From: Pseudomonas neuropathica
GTDB taxonomy: Bacteria > Pseudomonadota > Gammaproteobacteria > Pseudomonadales > Pseudomonadaceae
Length of the DNA: 64,000 bases
NCBI RefSeq assembly: GCF_015461835.1
Contig: NZ_JACOPX010000004.1
Coordinates: forward strand, 62,001 to 126,000
Direction of reading: 5' to 3'
Shown here piece by piece: positions 1 through 8,500 of the stretch. The position numbers and the translations under genes are program-made. The first letter of the stretch is position 1; each line of letters begins with the position of its first letter. Under the pieces are notes generated by a model. The model was not told the DNA's origin. It worked only from the letters and a program-made list of their open reading frames with translations, and did no database searches.

Positions 1-321
1 GCCACGACGGTGGCCATCCCAACGCCCACGATCATTGTCGTGCCAGCGGCGGCTTTCGTAATAACGTGGAGCCGGTTGGTAGTAACGCGGCGCCGATTGG
101 TAATAGCGCGGTTGCTGGTAATACCGCGGGGCTGGTTGATAGTAGCGAGGCTGCGCGTAATACGTGCTGCCACCGTTGTAATACGTGCCGCCCGTGTTGT
201 AGTAGGCCGGTGCGGGTGATGTGTAGACCTCTGAACTGTAATACGAGTCCGCGTAGGAGTACGGGACGCAACCGGCAACGGAAAACATCATCGCAGCAAG
301 TAGAAGAATTCGTCTATACAT
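1..321 (-). CDS. Tyrosine-rich lipoprotein, C-terminus outside window
   Basis: This frame is open from an ATG at 321 to the window edge, so the stop is not seen. The start follows AGGAGG. The N-terminus MYRRILLLAAMMFSVAGC is a lipoprotein signal with lipobox VAGC, so the product should be a lipid-anchored envelope protein. The mature part is low in complexity: a repeated RYYQ-P/S-AP-type unit gives four to five consecutive RYYQ or RYYE motifs, followed by a charged RRWHDNDRG stretch. It resembles the lipoprotein at 502-765, which has the same start context and Tyr-rich body, so the two may be tandem duplicates. Function is unknown. Confidence 0.75.
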   Translation of the reverse strand, partial: MYRRILLLAAMMFSVAGCVPYSYADSYYSSEVYTSPAPAYYNTGGTYYNGGSTYYAQPRYYQPAPRYYQQPRYYQSAPRYYQPAPRYYESRRWHDNDRGRWDGHRRG

Positions 322-501
322 GGCGGCCTCCTGGACCGCGGGTTGGCCACACCAGCGACGCTGGCAGGCGACAGTCATTTAATCGGTGACTGTCGAAAAA
401 TCAGACAGCGTTTTCGGCATCTGGTGCGTTCCTGCAACAAGTTGAAACAAGTGATTGATGAAATCCTGTTCATTTGGAAAACGCTGTCATTCAGCCGCTG
501 A

Positions 502-765
502 TCAATGGTGACCACCGTGATATCCGCCGCCGTGATAACCCCGTCCGTAACCGCCTCGATAGCCGTAGCCACCGTGGTAATAACGCGCGCCGCCGTAGTA
601 GCGCGGGCCGTAATAACCACCGTAGTAATAAGGCGAGTAGTAACCGGGATAGTAGTAGGTAGACGGATACGCATCGTAGGGACCGGCGTAGTAGTAACAA
701 CCGGACAGACCCAAACCGAGCACCGCTCCCAGCAGCGCCCTTCGCAACGTTTTCTGAATAAGCAT
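502..765 (-). CDS. Tyr/Gly-rich small lipoprotein
   Basis: The 87-aa product starts MLIQKTLRRALLGAVLGLGLSGC, a signal peptide with lipobox LSGC, then a body made almost wholly of Tyr, Gly, Pro and His (YYPGYYSPYYYGGYYG and similar) ending in HGGGYHGGHH. I place the start at 765 because AGGAGG lies just upstream; an in-frame extension to 882 has no lipoprotein character. Such small glycine- and tyrosine-rich lipoproteins are common in Pseudomonas and have no agreed function. The His-rich tail could bind metal, which is inference. It is paired with the similar gene at 1-321 on the same strand. Confidence 0.8.
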   Translation of the reverse strand: MLIQKTLRRALLGAVLGLGLSGCYYYAGPYDAYPSTYYYPGYYSPYYYGGYYGPRYYGGARYYHGGYGYRGGYGRGYHGGGYHGGHH

Positions 766-982
766 GGCGGCCTCCTGAAAGACCCGCGACAGCAGTCGGC
801 ACAGACCGGCTGACACCTGTTTTGACTGGCAAAGCCATGCCGAGTGCCGACACCTAAAAATCATCGGATCAGCGGCAAACACGCTGCATCACGGTGCAGC
901 CGCGCACCAACAAAAAGCGCCGAACCAGACCTGTAATCCTCCCGCGCCTATCCGCCCCCCGTGCCAGAGCGCCTGACGCAAC

Positions 983-1000
983 TTGGCACGCGTCTCGCTT
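983..1000 (+). promoter_or_regulatory. Candidate sigma-54 promoter of the guanidine operon
   Basis: The sequence TTGGCACGCGTCTCGCTT has the GG-N10-GC spacing of a sigma-54 site: GG at 985-986 and GC at 997-998. The -24 half matches the TTGGCACG consensus well; the -12 half is TCGCT rather than TTGCT. It lies about 50 bases before the riboswitch and agrees with a nitrogen-assimilation operon. A start site has not been shown. Confidence 0.55.
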
Positions 1001-1047
1001 TAGCAAATCCGTGCAGGAGTCATCACAGGTTCGCGGCACCACAATTT

Positions 1048-1158
1048 GCAATGGCTGACTAGGGTTCCGGCTCGCAATCGCGAGTGGCTGGTCCGAGAGT
1101 TGGCGACCTCCAGTTGAGGTTACACGGCGGGACAAAAGCCCGGGAGACAAGCCACCGT
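1048..1158 (+). promoter_or_regulatory. Guanidine-I riboswitch (ykkC class)
   Basis: The leader carries the conserved blocks of the ykkC/guanidine-I aptamer in order: CTAGGGTTCCGG (1059-1070), a short hairpin CTCGCAATCGCGAG, CTGGTCCGAGAG (1088-1099), ACACGGCGGGACAAAAGCCC (from 1122) and GGGAGA. This class binds free guanidine and switches on downstream genes. It sits about 55 bases upstream of the first gene of the transporter/carboxylase operon. That shifts the expected substrate of the whole operon from urea to guanidine. Confidence 0.93.
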
Positions 1159-1211
1159 TCGCGGTGCCGCGTTGCCTTCCTGTCCGCCCTTGATCAACTG
1201 GAGAATCCACC

Positions 1212-2279
1212 ATGACCCGACTACGTTTGCCCGCCCTGCTCGCCGCTGCGTTCGCCGCGCTCATCAGCACGCAATCCCCCGCCGCCCAGAAAGACCATTT
1301 CAGCGTCTGCTGGACGATTTACGCCGGCTGGATGCCCTGGGAATACGCCGGCAGCCAAGGCATCGTCGACAAATGGGCGAAGAAGTACGGGATCAAGATC
1401 GACGTCGTACAGCTCAACGATTACGTCGAATCGATCAACCAGTACACCGCCGGCCAGTTCGACGGCTGCACCATGACCAACATGGACGCACTGACCATTC
1501 CAGCGGCGGGCGGCGTCGACAGTACTGCGCTGATCGTCAGCGACTTCTCCAACGGCAACGACGGCATTGTCCTCAAGGGCGAGGGCAAGACAGTCGCCGA
1601 CCTCAAGGGCATGGACGTCAATCTGGTCGAACTGTCGGTCTCGCACTACCTGCTGGCTCGCGCGCTGGACTCGGTCGATCTGACCGAAAAAGACCTGAAA
1701 GTGGTCAACACTTCCGACGCCGATATCTCCGCCGCTTTCAACACCGAACAGGTCAACGCCGTCACTACCTGGAACCCGATGCTCTCGGACATCAAGGCCA
1801 AACCGGGGGTGACCGAAGTGTTCAATTCCAGTCAGATTCCCGGCGAGATCATGGACATGATGGTGGTCAACAGCGCCACCCTCAAAGACAACCCGGCGCT
1901 GGGCAAAGCACTGACCGGCGCGTGGTTCGAAGTGGTCGAGCTGATGAACGCCAAGAACGCCGCGAGCAAGACTGCGCTGGAGCACATGGCCAAGGCCTCG
2001 GGCACCGATCTGGCCGGATTCCAGGCGCAACTCGACACCACCAGACTGTTCGCCTCACCAAGCGAAGCACTGAACTTCGCCACCAGCAAGCAACTGCCGG
2101 AAACCATGCGCAAGGTCGCCGAGTTCTCCTTCCAGCACGGCTTGCTCGGCGAAGGCGCGAAAGACACCAGCGCGGTCGGCATGGCTTTCGCCAACGGCGT
2201 GACCAGTGGCGACACCGGCAACCTCAAGCTGCGTTTCGATCCGACCTACGTGCAGATGGCCGCCGACGCCAAGCTGTAA
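1212..2279 (+). CDS. Guanidine/urea-type ABC transporter substrate-binding protein
   Basis: A 355-aa periplasmic binding protein with an N-terminal signal peptide (residues 1 to about 25, ending SPAAQ) and a body of the NitT/TauT type, the family found beside urea carboxylase genes. SVCWTIYAGWMPWEYA near residue 36 is typical of the ligand-pocket start. It would deliver substrate to the permease and ATPase encoded directly downstream. As first gene after a guanidine-I riboswitch, guanidine is the likely ligand, by inference. Start at 1212 follows CTGGAGAATCCACC, with GGAG about 7 bases before the ATG. It is 18 bases from the next gene and heads the operon. Confidence 0.9.
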   Translation: MTRLRLPALLAAAFAALISTQSPAAQKDHFSVCWTIYAGWMPWEYAGSQGIVDKWAKKYGIKIDVVQLNDYVESINQYTAGQFDGCTMTNMDALTIPAAGGVDSTALIVSDFSNGNDGIVLKGEGKTVADLKGMDVNLVELSVSHYLLARALDSVDLTEKDLKVVNTSDADISAAFNTEQVNAVTTWNPMLSDIKAKPGVTEVFNSSQIPGEIMDMMVVNSATLKDNPALGKALTGAWFEVVELMNAKNAASKTALEHMAKASGTDLAGFQAQLDTTRLFASPSEALNFATSKQLPETMRKVAEFSFQHGLLGEGAKDTSAVGMAFANGVTSGDTGNLKLRFDPTYVQMAADAKL

Positions 2280-2297
2280 GCCACGGAGGATTTGGCC

Positions 2298-3113
2298 ATG
2301 CGCCTGATCAATCGCCACCCGGATCGCCCGAGTCGCCTGTTGCTGGTGATCCTGCCTTTCGCCCTGCTGCTGTTCGCCTACTTCATGGGCTCGGCCGAGC
2401 GCCTGGCGGACAACCCCAACGACAAACTGCTGCCGAGCGCCGTACAGATGACCGACGCGGTCAAACGCCTGGCCTTCAATGCCGACAGTCGCACCGGTGA
2501 TTACCTGTTGTGGCAGGACACGGCTTCCAGCCTGCGGCGTCTGGCCATCGGCCTCGGCATCGCCGCGCTGGCCGGGCTGTGCCTGGGCATCGCCGCCGGC
2601 ACGCTGCCGCTGTTCGGTGCGCCGTTGTCGCCGCTGCTGACGGTGCTGTCGATGGTGCCACCGCTGGCGATCCTGCCAATTCTGTTCATCGTGTTCGGTC
2701 TGGGCGAGTTGTCGAAGGTCATGCTGATCGTAATCGGCATCACCCCGGCGCTCGCTCGCGACCTTGAACAGCGTGCGCGGGAAATCCCCGTCGAACTGCT
2801 GATCAAGGCGCAGACCCTCGGTGCCTCGACCTGGACACTGATGCTGCGCGTAGTGCTGCCGCAACTGCTGCCACGCTTGCTGATCTCGTTGCGATTGATG
2901 CTCGGTTCGGCGTGGCTGTTCCTGATTGCCGCCGAAGCGATCGCTTCCACCGACGGCCTCGGCTACCGGATTTTTCTGGTCCGGCGTTATCTGGCGATGG
3001 ACGTGATCCTGCCGTACGTGGTGTGGATCACCCTCCTCGCCTGGCTGATGGATTGGGGCCTGAAATACCTGACCCGTCGCGCCTTCCCTTGGTATGAGGG
3101 GGCGGCCAAATGA
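2298..3113 (+). CDS. ABC transporter permease (guanidine/urea-type importer)
   Basis: A 271-aa inner-membrane permease of the BPD_transp_1 class. It has an N-terminal membrane helix (about residues 12-32) and several more helices; the EAA-type cytoplasmic loop is visible around AQTLGASTWTLMLRVVLPQLLPRLL, which contacts the ATPase. I use the ATG at 2298, since GGAGGA sits 7 bases upstream; a TTG at 2292 would be too close to that site. The stop overlaps the start of the ATPase gene by 4 bases (ATGA), so the two are translationally coupled. Confidence 0.9.
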   Translation: MRLINRHPDRPSRLLLVILPFALLLFAYFMGSAERLADNPNDKLLPSAVQMTDAVKRLAFNADSRTGDYLLWQDTASSLRRLAIGLGIAALAGLCLGIAAGTLPLFGAPLSPLLTVLSMVPPLAILPILFIVFGLGELSKVMLIVIGITPALARDLEQRAREIPVELLIKAQTLGASTWTLMLRVVLPQLLPRLLISLRLMLGSAWLFLIAAEAIASTDGLGYRIFLVRRYLAMDVILPYVVWITLLAWLMDWGLKYLTRRAFPWYEGAAK

Positions 3114-3898
3114 GCTTCATCACCGTGAAAAACGTCTGGCAGCAATACGCCGACCAGGTGGTGCTGAAAGGCCTGAGCCTGAGCGTCAACGAAGGTGAAT
3201 TCTGCACCTTGGTCGGCGCGTCCGGTTGCGGCAAATCGACCTTCCTGCGTCTGCTGCTCGGCCAGGAAACGGCGAGTCGCGGCGAGATTCTGCTCGACGG
3301 CCAAGCGCTCGCCAGCGAGCCGGATGCCAGCCGTGGCGTGGTGTTCCAGCGCTACTCGGTGTTCCCGCATTTGAGCGTGCTCGACAACGTCGCCCTCGGC
3401 CTCGAACTGCCGCGTGCGCCGCTGATCGGCCGGCTGTTCGGCAGCGCCAAACGTGAAGCTCGCGAACAAGCGGCAGCATTGCTGAATAAAGTTGGCCTCG
3501 GCCATGCGCTGGACAAGTACCCGGCGCAGCTGTCCGGCGGCATGCAGCAACGGCTGGCGATTGCCCAGGCACTGATCATGAAACCGCGCGTGTTGCTGCT
3601 CGACGAACCGTTCGGCGCGCTCGATCCGGGCATCCGCAAAGACATGCACGCCTTGCTGCTGGAGCTGTGGCGCGAAACCAGACTGACGGTGTTCATGGTC
3701 ACCCATGACCTGTCCGAAGGCTTCAGTCTCGGCACGCGTCTGCTGGTGTTCGACAAGGTTCGCCTCGACCCGCACGCCCCCGGCGCCTATGGCGCGCGCA
3801 TCACCTACGACATCCCTTTGAACAGCGACCGCCGCGCCCAACGCGCCGCCGTCGACGCCCTGCCGTTGCCACTGGCAGGCGCCCTTCGCACCGCTTGA
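3110..3898 (+). CDS. ABC transporter ATPase (guanidine/urea-type importer)
   Basis: A 262-aa nucleotide-binding subunit of the NrtD/TauB/SsuB type. Visible motifs are Walker A GASGCGKST (about residues 37-45), Q-loop VVFQRYSVFPHL, signature LSGGMQQR, Walker B LLLDEPFGALD and the switch histidine in MVTHD. It powers uptake through the permease encoded just upstream, which it overlaps by 4 bases. Its place between the binding protein/permease and the DUF1989 genes marks it as part of the guanidine catabolic operon. Confidence 0.93.
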   Translation: MSFITVKNVWQQYADQVVLKGLSLSVNEGEFCTLVGASGCGKSTFLRLLLGQETASRGEILLDGQALASEPDASRGVVFQRYSVFPHLSVLDNVALGLELPRAPLIGRLFGSAKREAREQAAALLNKVGLGHALDKYPAQLSGGMQQRLAIAQALIMKPRVLLLDEPFGALDPGIRKDMHALLLELWRETRLTVFMVTHDLSEGFSLGTRLLVFDKVRLDPHAPGAYGARITYDIPLNSDRRAQRAAVDALPLPLAGALRTA

Positions 3899-3911
3899 GA
3901 GGACTGCTCCG

Positions 3912-4649
3912 ATGAATAAGCCGATGACTGATTCGACCCAACTGTTCCCACCCTTCGCCGAAGAAATGCTTCCCGGCGGCGGCCATCGCTCTTTCGTGTT
4001 GAAGCGCGGTCAATTGCTGCGCCTGACCGACCTGCGCGGCGGCGCCAACGTCAGCCTGACCCTGCTCAACGCCAATGAAAAAACCGAACGGCTGAACCTG
4101 CCCGACAGCCTCAAATGCCAACACACCGCCAAGCTCACCAGCGGCCATTGCCTGTACTCGGACATGGGCCGTGTCCTCGCCGCGATCACCGCCGACACCT
4201 GCGGCTGGAGTGACAGCCTCGGTGGCGTGCTCTGCGCCGAAGAAGTCGCGCAGAAGTACGGTCAGGGCCGCTATCAGGAACTGCGCAACGGCTTCTTCCG
4301 CAACGGCACCGACAACCTGCTGGTGGAACTCGGCAAGTGGGGCCTGGGCCTCTCCGACCTGTTGATGACGCTCAATCTGTTCAGTCGCGTCAACGTCGAC
4401 GAGGCCGGGCGTTTCCACTTCGTCGAAGGCAATTCCAAGGTCGGCGATTACATCGAACTGTACGCGCCGATGGACACGGTGGTGGTGCTCACTGCGCTGC
4501 AGCACCCGATGGATCCGACGCCGGAATACGCACCGAAACCACTGAAGCTGAGCTGGATGAACGCCGACGCCAGCGTCGCCGAACACTGCCGCACCTCGCG
4601 CCCGGAAAATGAGCGCGGCTTTATCAACACCGACCGTTTGTTCGCCTGA
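3912..4649 (+). CDS. cgdB: DUF1989 protein, urea carboxylase-associated protein 2 (carboxyguanidine deiminase subunit)
   Basis: A 245-aa DUF1989 protein, first of a pair. It shows the family marks PGGGHRSFVLKRGQLLRLTD near the N-terminus, C-QHTAKLTSGHCLYSDMGR in the middle and a Cys-containing ADTCGWSDSLGG stretch. Proteins of this family were long called urea carboxylase-associated proteins; the pair is now known as the carboxyguanidine deiminase CgdAB, which removes ammonia from carboxylated guanidine to give allophanate. The choice of subunit name for this gene rather than its neighbour is tentative. It lies 13 bases after the ATPase gene and 11 before the second DUF1989 gene. Confidence 0.82.
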   Translation: MNKPMTDSTQLFPPFAEEMLPGGGHRSFVLKRGQLLRLTDLRGGANVSLTLLNANEKTERLNLPDSLKCQHTAKLTSGHCLYSDMGRVLAAITADTCGWSDSLGGVLCAEEVAQKYGQGRYQELRNGFFRNGTDNLLVELGKWGLGLSDLLMTLNLFSRVNVDEAGRFHFVEGNSKVGDYIELYAPMDTVVVLTALQHPMDPTPEYAPKPLKLSWMNADASVAEHCRTSRPENERGFINTDRLFA

Positions 4650-4660
4650 GGATCGCTGCC

Positions 4661-5302
4661 ATGTCAGTTGCTATCGCCACTTCGCAAAACCAACCCGATG
4701 CAGCGGTGTACCGCGCCACGATCCCGGCCGGTGAACCCTGGCTGATGGAGGTCAAGGCCGGCCAGACCCTGCGCATCCTCGATCTGGAGGGAAATCAGGC
4801 AATCGATACCTTGTTCTACAGCCTTGCCAATCCCAAGGAGCGCTACGACGTGCAGCGCACCTTGCGTCGGCAGAACAGCGTCTACCTGAGCACCGGCAGC
4901 GTGCTGTATTCCAACCTCGGCCAACCGATGCTGACCATTGTCGCCGACACTTGCGGACGCCACGACACCCTCGGCGGCGCGTGCGCGCAGGAGAGCAACA
5001 CCGTGCGCTACGCCCTGGAAAAACGCTACATGCACAGCTGCCGCGACAACTACCTGCGCGCCTGCGCCCATGACGGGCGACTGGGCAAAAGCGACATCGG
5101 GCCGAACATCAATTTCTTCATGAATGTGCCGGTGACGGCGGATGGCGGGCTGACCTTCGAGGACGGGATTTCGGCGCCGGGCAAGTACGTCGATTTGCGT
5201 GCGGAGATGGACGTGATCGTGCTGATTTCCAACTGCCCGCAGTTGAACAACCCGTGCAACGCCTATAACCCGACACCTGCGGAGCTGCTGGTATGGAACT
5301 GA
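4661..5302 (+). CDS. cgdA: DUF1989 protein, urea carboxylase-associated protein 1 (carboxyguanidine deiminase subunit)
   Basis: The second DUF1989 protein, 213 aa. It shares the family pattern with its neighbour: an N-terminal IPAGEPWLMEVKAGQTLRI, a central STGSVLYSNLGQPMLT and ADTCGRHDTLGG, and a C-terminal VDLRAEMDVIVLISNCPQLN with a conserved NPCNAYNP end. Together with the gene at 3912 it should form the heteromeric deiminase acting between guanidine carboxylase and allophanate hydrolase. A 279-base gap with a REP doublet separates it from the carboxylase gene. The subunit letter is tentative. Confidence 0.83.
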   Translation: MSVAIATSQNQPDAAVYRATIPAGEPWLMEVKAGQTLRILDLEGNQAIDTLFYSLANPKERYDVQRTLRRQNSVYLSTGSVLYSNLGQPMLTIVADTCGRHDTLGGACAQESNTVRYALEKRYMHSCRDNYLRACAHDGRLGKSDIGPNINFFMNVPVTADGGLTFEDGISAPGKYVDLRAEMDVIVLISNCPQLNNPCNAYNPTPAELLVWN

Positions 5303-5392
5303 CTATCCGCCGTTTACGCCGTTGGCTTTTCGCACTGTGCCAGGCGCGTTCCGGGCAGTGCCTGAAAAAGTGAAACCACCACTAATCCCATT

Positions 5393-5481
5393 GCAGGAGT
5401 GAGCCTGCTCGCGATCGCGGTGTGTCAGACACATCAGGTTTGACTGATCCGACGCTATCGCGAGCAGGCTCACTCCTACAG
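5393..5481. repeat. REP-like inverted doublet in the operon
   Basis: Two inverted arms, GCAGGAGTGAGCCTGCTCGCGAT (5393-5415 region) and its complement ending CTCACTCCTACAGG (about 5457-5481), flank a spacer of about 43 bases. This is the usual Pseudomonas REP doublet. It can fold into a long hairpin between the DUF1989 genes and the carboxylase gene and may dampen or stabilise the transcript there. The same repeat recurs inside the carboxylase gene at 7880-7956. Confidence 0.85.
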
Positions 5482-5581
5482 GGGCTCGGTGGTGATCTGA
5501 AGTGTTTTTTTTCATCCGGGACGGCCCGGATGTCTGTCGAAAAACGGCGGGACGGCCCGCTTCCCCTTCAGGGGTTATGCC

Positions 5582-8500
5582 ATGTTCGAAAAAGTCCTCA
5601 TCGCCAACCGTGGCGCCATCGCCTGCCGCATCCTGCGCACCCTTGCTTCACTGCAGATCAAAGGCGTGGCGGTGTATTCCGAAGCCGACGCCGCCAGCCT
5701 GCACATTCTGCACGCCGATGAAGCGCACAGCCTCGGTGAAGGCGCCGCTGCCGGCACGTATCTGGCGGTCGACAAAATTCTCGCCATCGCCAAGCAAAGC
5801 GGCGCCACGGCGATCCATCCCGGTTACGGGTTTCTCTCGGAGAACGCCGCGTTCGCCGAAGCCTGCGCAGCGCACAACATCGCTTTCATCGGCCCGACGC
5901 CGGAACAACTGCGCGTATTCGGCCTCAAGCACACCGCCCGCGCGCTGGCCAAACAGCACGGCGTGCCCATGCTCGAAGGCACCGAACTGCTCGACAGCCT
6001 CGACGCCGCGCTGATTGCCGGCGAACAGGTCGGCTACCCGGTGATGCTGAAGAGCACCGCCGGCGGTGGCGGCATCGGCATGCGCGTGTGCCGCAGCGCC
6101 AGCGAATTGAGCGAATCCTTCGAAGCGGTAAAACGTCTCGGCCAGAACAACTTTAGCGACGCTGGCGTGTTCATCGAGAAGTACATCCAGCGCGCCCGCC
6201 ATCTGGAGGTTCAGGTGTTCGGTGACGGTCGCGGTGAAGTCATCGCCCTGGGCGTGCGCGACTGCTCGGTGCAGCGGCGCAATCAGAAAGTCCTCGAAGA
6301 AACCCCGGCGCCGAACCTGCCGGAGGGCATGGCCGAAGCGTTGTGCGCAGCGGCGATCAAGCTGGCGAAAGCAGTGAACTATCGCAGCGCCGGAACCGTG
6401 GAATTCGTCTTCGACAGCGAGGCGCAGCGCTTTTACTTTCTCGAAGTGAACACGCGTTTGCAGGTCGAGCATGGGGTCACCGAACAGGTCTGGGGTGTCG
6501 ATCTGGTGCGCTGGATGGTTGAGCTGGCGGCGGGTGAGCTGCCGCCGCTGAGCGAGTTGTATCGCCATTTGAAACCTGAAGGCCATGCGATTCAGGCGCG
6601 CTTGTATGCGGAAGATCCGGGGCGCGATTTCCAGCCGAGCCCGGGCTTGCTGACGGCAGTGGAATTCCCGCCGGCCAACGGCATTCAACTGCGCATCGAT
6701 ACCTGGGTCGAGGCCGGTTGCGAGATCCCGCCGTACTTCGATCCGATGGTCGCCAAGGTCATCACCTGGGCGCCGACCCGCGAACAGGCGCGCGCCGAGC
6801 TGCATAAAGCGCTGGGCGAAAGTCTGTTGTACGGTGTGGAAACCAACCGTGATTACCTGCGGCAGATTTTGCTCGACACGCCATTCGCCAGCGGTGAGCC
6901 GTGGACCCGTTGTCTGGAAGGTCTGGTGTATCGCGCCAACACTTTCGAAGTGCTCAGCGCCGGCACGCAAACCAGCGTGCAGGACTATCCCGGCCGCCTC
7001 GGTTACTGGGCGGTCGGTGTGCCGCCATCGGGGCCGATGGACAGCCGTGCATTGCGTCTGGGTAATCGTCTGCTCGGCAATCCTGAAGGCGCGGCGGCGC
7101 TGGAAATCACCATGAGCGGACCTTTGCTGCGCTTCAATTGTGTGGCGGTGGTCGCGGTGACGGGGGCGCCGATTGGCCTGACGCTTGAGGGGGAAAGCGT
7201 GCCGATGAACACCACGTTGCTGATCCCCGCTGGCGCGACGTTGCATCTGGGCAGCATCAGCGGCGCCGGGGCACGCAGTTATCTGTGTCTGCGCGGTGGC
7301 TTGCAGGTGCCGGATTACCTGGGCAGCAAAAGTACTTTCACTCTGGGTCAGTTTGGTGGGCACGGTGGTCGGGCGTTGCGTGCCGGGGATGTGTTGCATA
7401 TCGCTGCGCTGAAGGACCGCAGTGCTGGTCAGCAACTGACCGAACAGCACATCACCGCGTTGCCGGCGGTGCGGCAGATCCGCGTGATCTACGGCCCGCA
7501 CGCGGCACCGGAATACTTCACCGAAAACTACATCAGCAGTTTTTTTCAAACTCAGTGGGAAGTGCATTTCAACTCCAGCCGCACCGGTGTCCGGCTGATC
7601 GGGCCGAAGCCGGAATGGGTGCGGGCCGACGGTGGCGAGGCGGGGTTGCATCCGTCGAACATTCACGACAATCCGTATGCCATCGGCGCGGTGGATTTCA
7701 CCGGTGACATGCCGGTGATCCTTGGCCCGGATGGTCCGAGCCTTGGCGGTTTTGTCTGCCCGGTGACGGTGATCGAAGCGGATCTGTGGCAACTGGGGCA
7801 GCTCAAGGCGGGCGATAAAATCCAGTTCATCCCCGTCGACCTCAAGACCGCCCGCGATCTCGCCCTGAAATGGGATCAATGTAGGAGTGAGCCTGCTCGC
7901 GATGAAGTTGATGCGGTGCCTGAATTGGCCTCATCGCGAGCAGGCTCACTCCTACACGGGCTTTTGTCGCCTGTGGTGTTGGCATTGGGTCAGGGCGATG
8001 TGCAGCTTGTTGCGCGAGTTTCCGGCGACACTCATTTACTCCTGGAAATCGGCGAGCCTGAACTCAATCTTGTTCTGCGCTTCCGCGCCCACGCTCTGAT
8101 GCAAGCACTGGAAAGCAAAACCCTGCACGGCGTGATCGACCTCACCCCCGGCATTCGCTCGCTGCAAATCCACTACCAGCCCGAGCAACTGCCGCTGGCC
8201 GATCTGCTCGGCATCATCGCTGGCGAGTGGGACGCGGTGTGTGCCGCCAGCGACCTGCAAGTACCGTCACGCATCGTGCATTTGCCGCTGTCCTGGGACG
8301 ACCCGGCTTGCCAGTTGGCCATCGAGAAATACATGACCACCGTGCGCAAGGACGCGCCGTGGTGCCCGAGCAATCTGGAGTTCATCCGCCGCATCAACGA
8401 CCTGCCGAATCTCGATGAAGTACAACGCACGGTGTTCGATGCCAGCTATCTGGTGATGGGTCTTGGCGATGTTTACCTCGGTGCTCCGGTAGCCACGCCG

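Noticed and set aside
5648..7879. A 743-codon minus-strand frame opposite the carboxylase gene.
   Set aside because: A shadow of GC-rich Pseudomonas codon use; the plus strand encodes clear biotin-carboxylase motifs.
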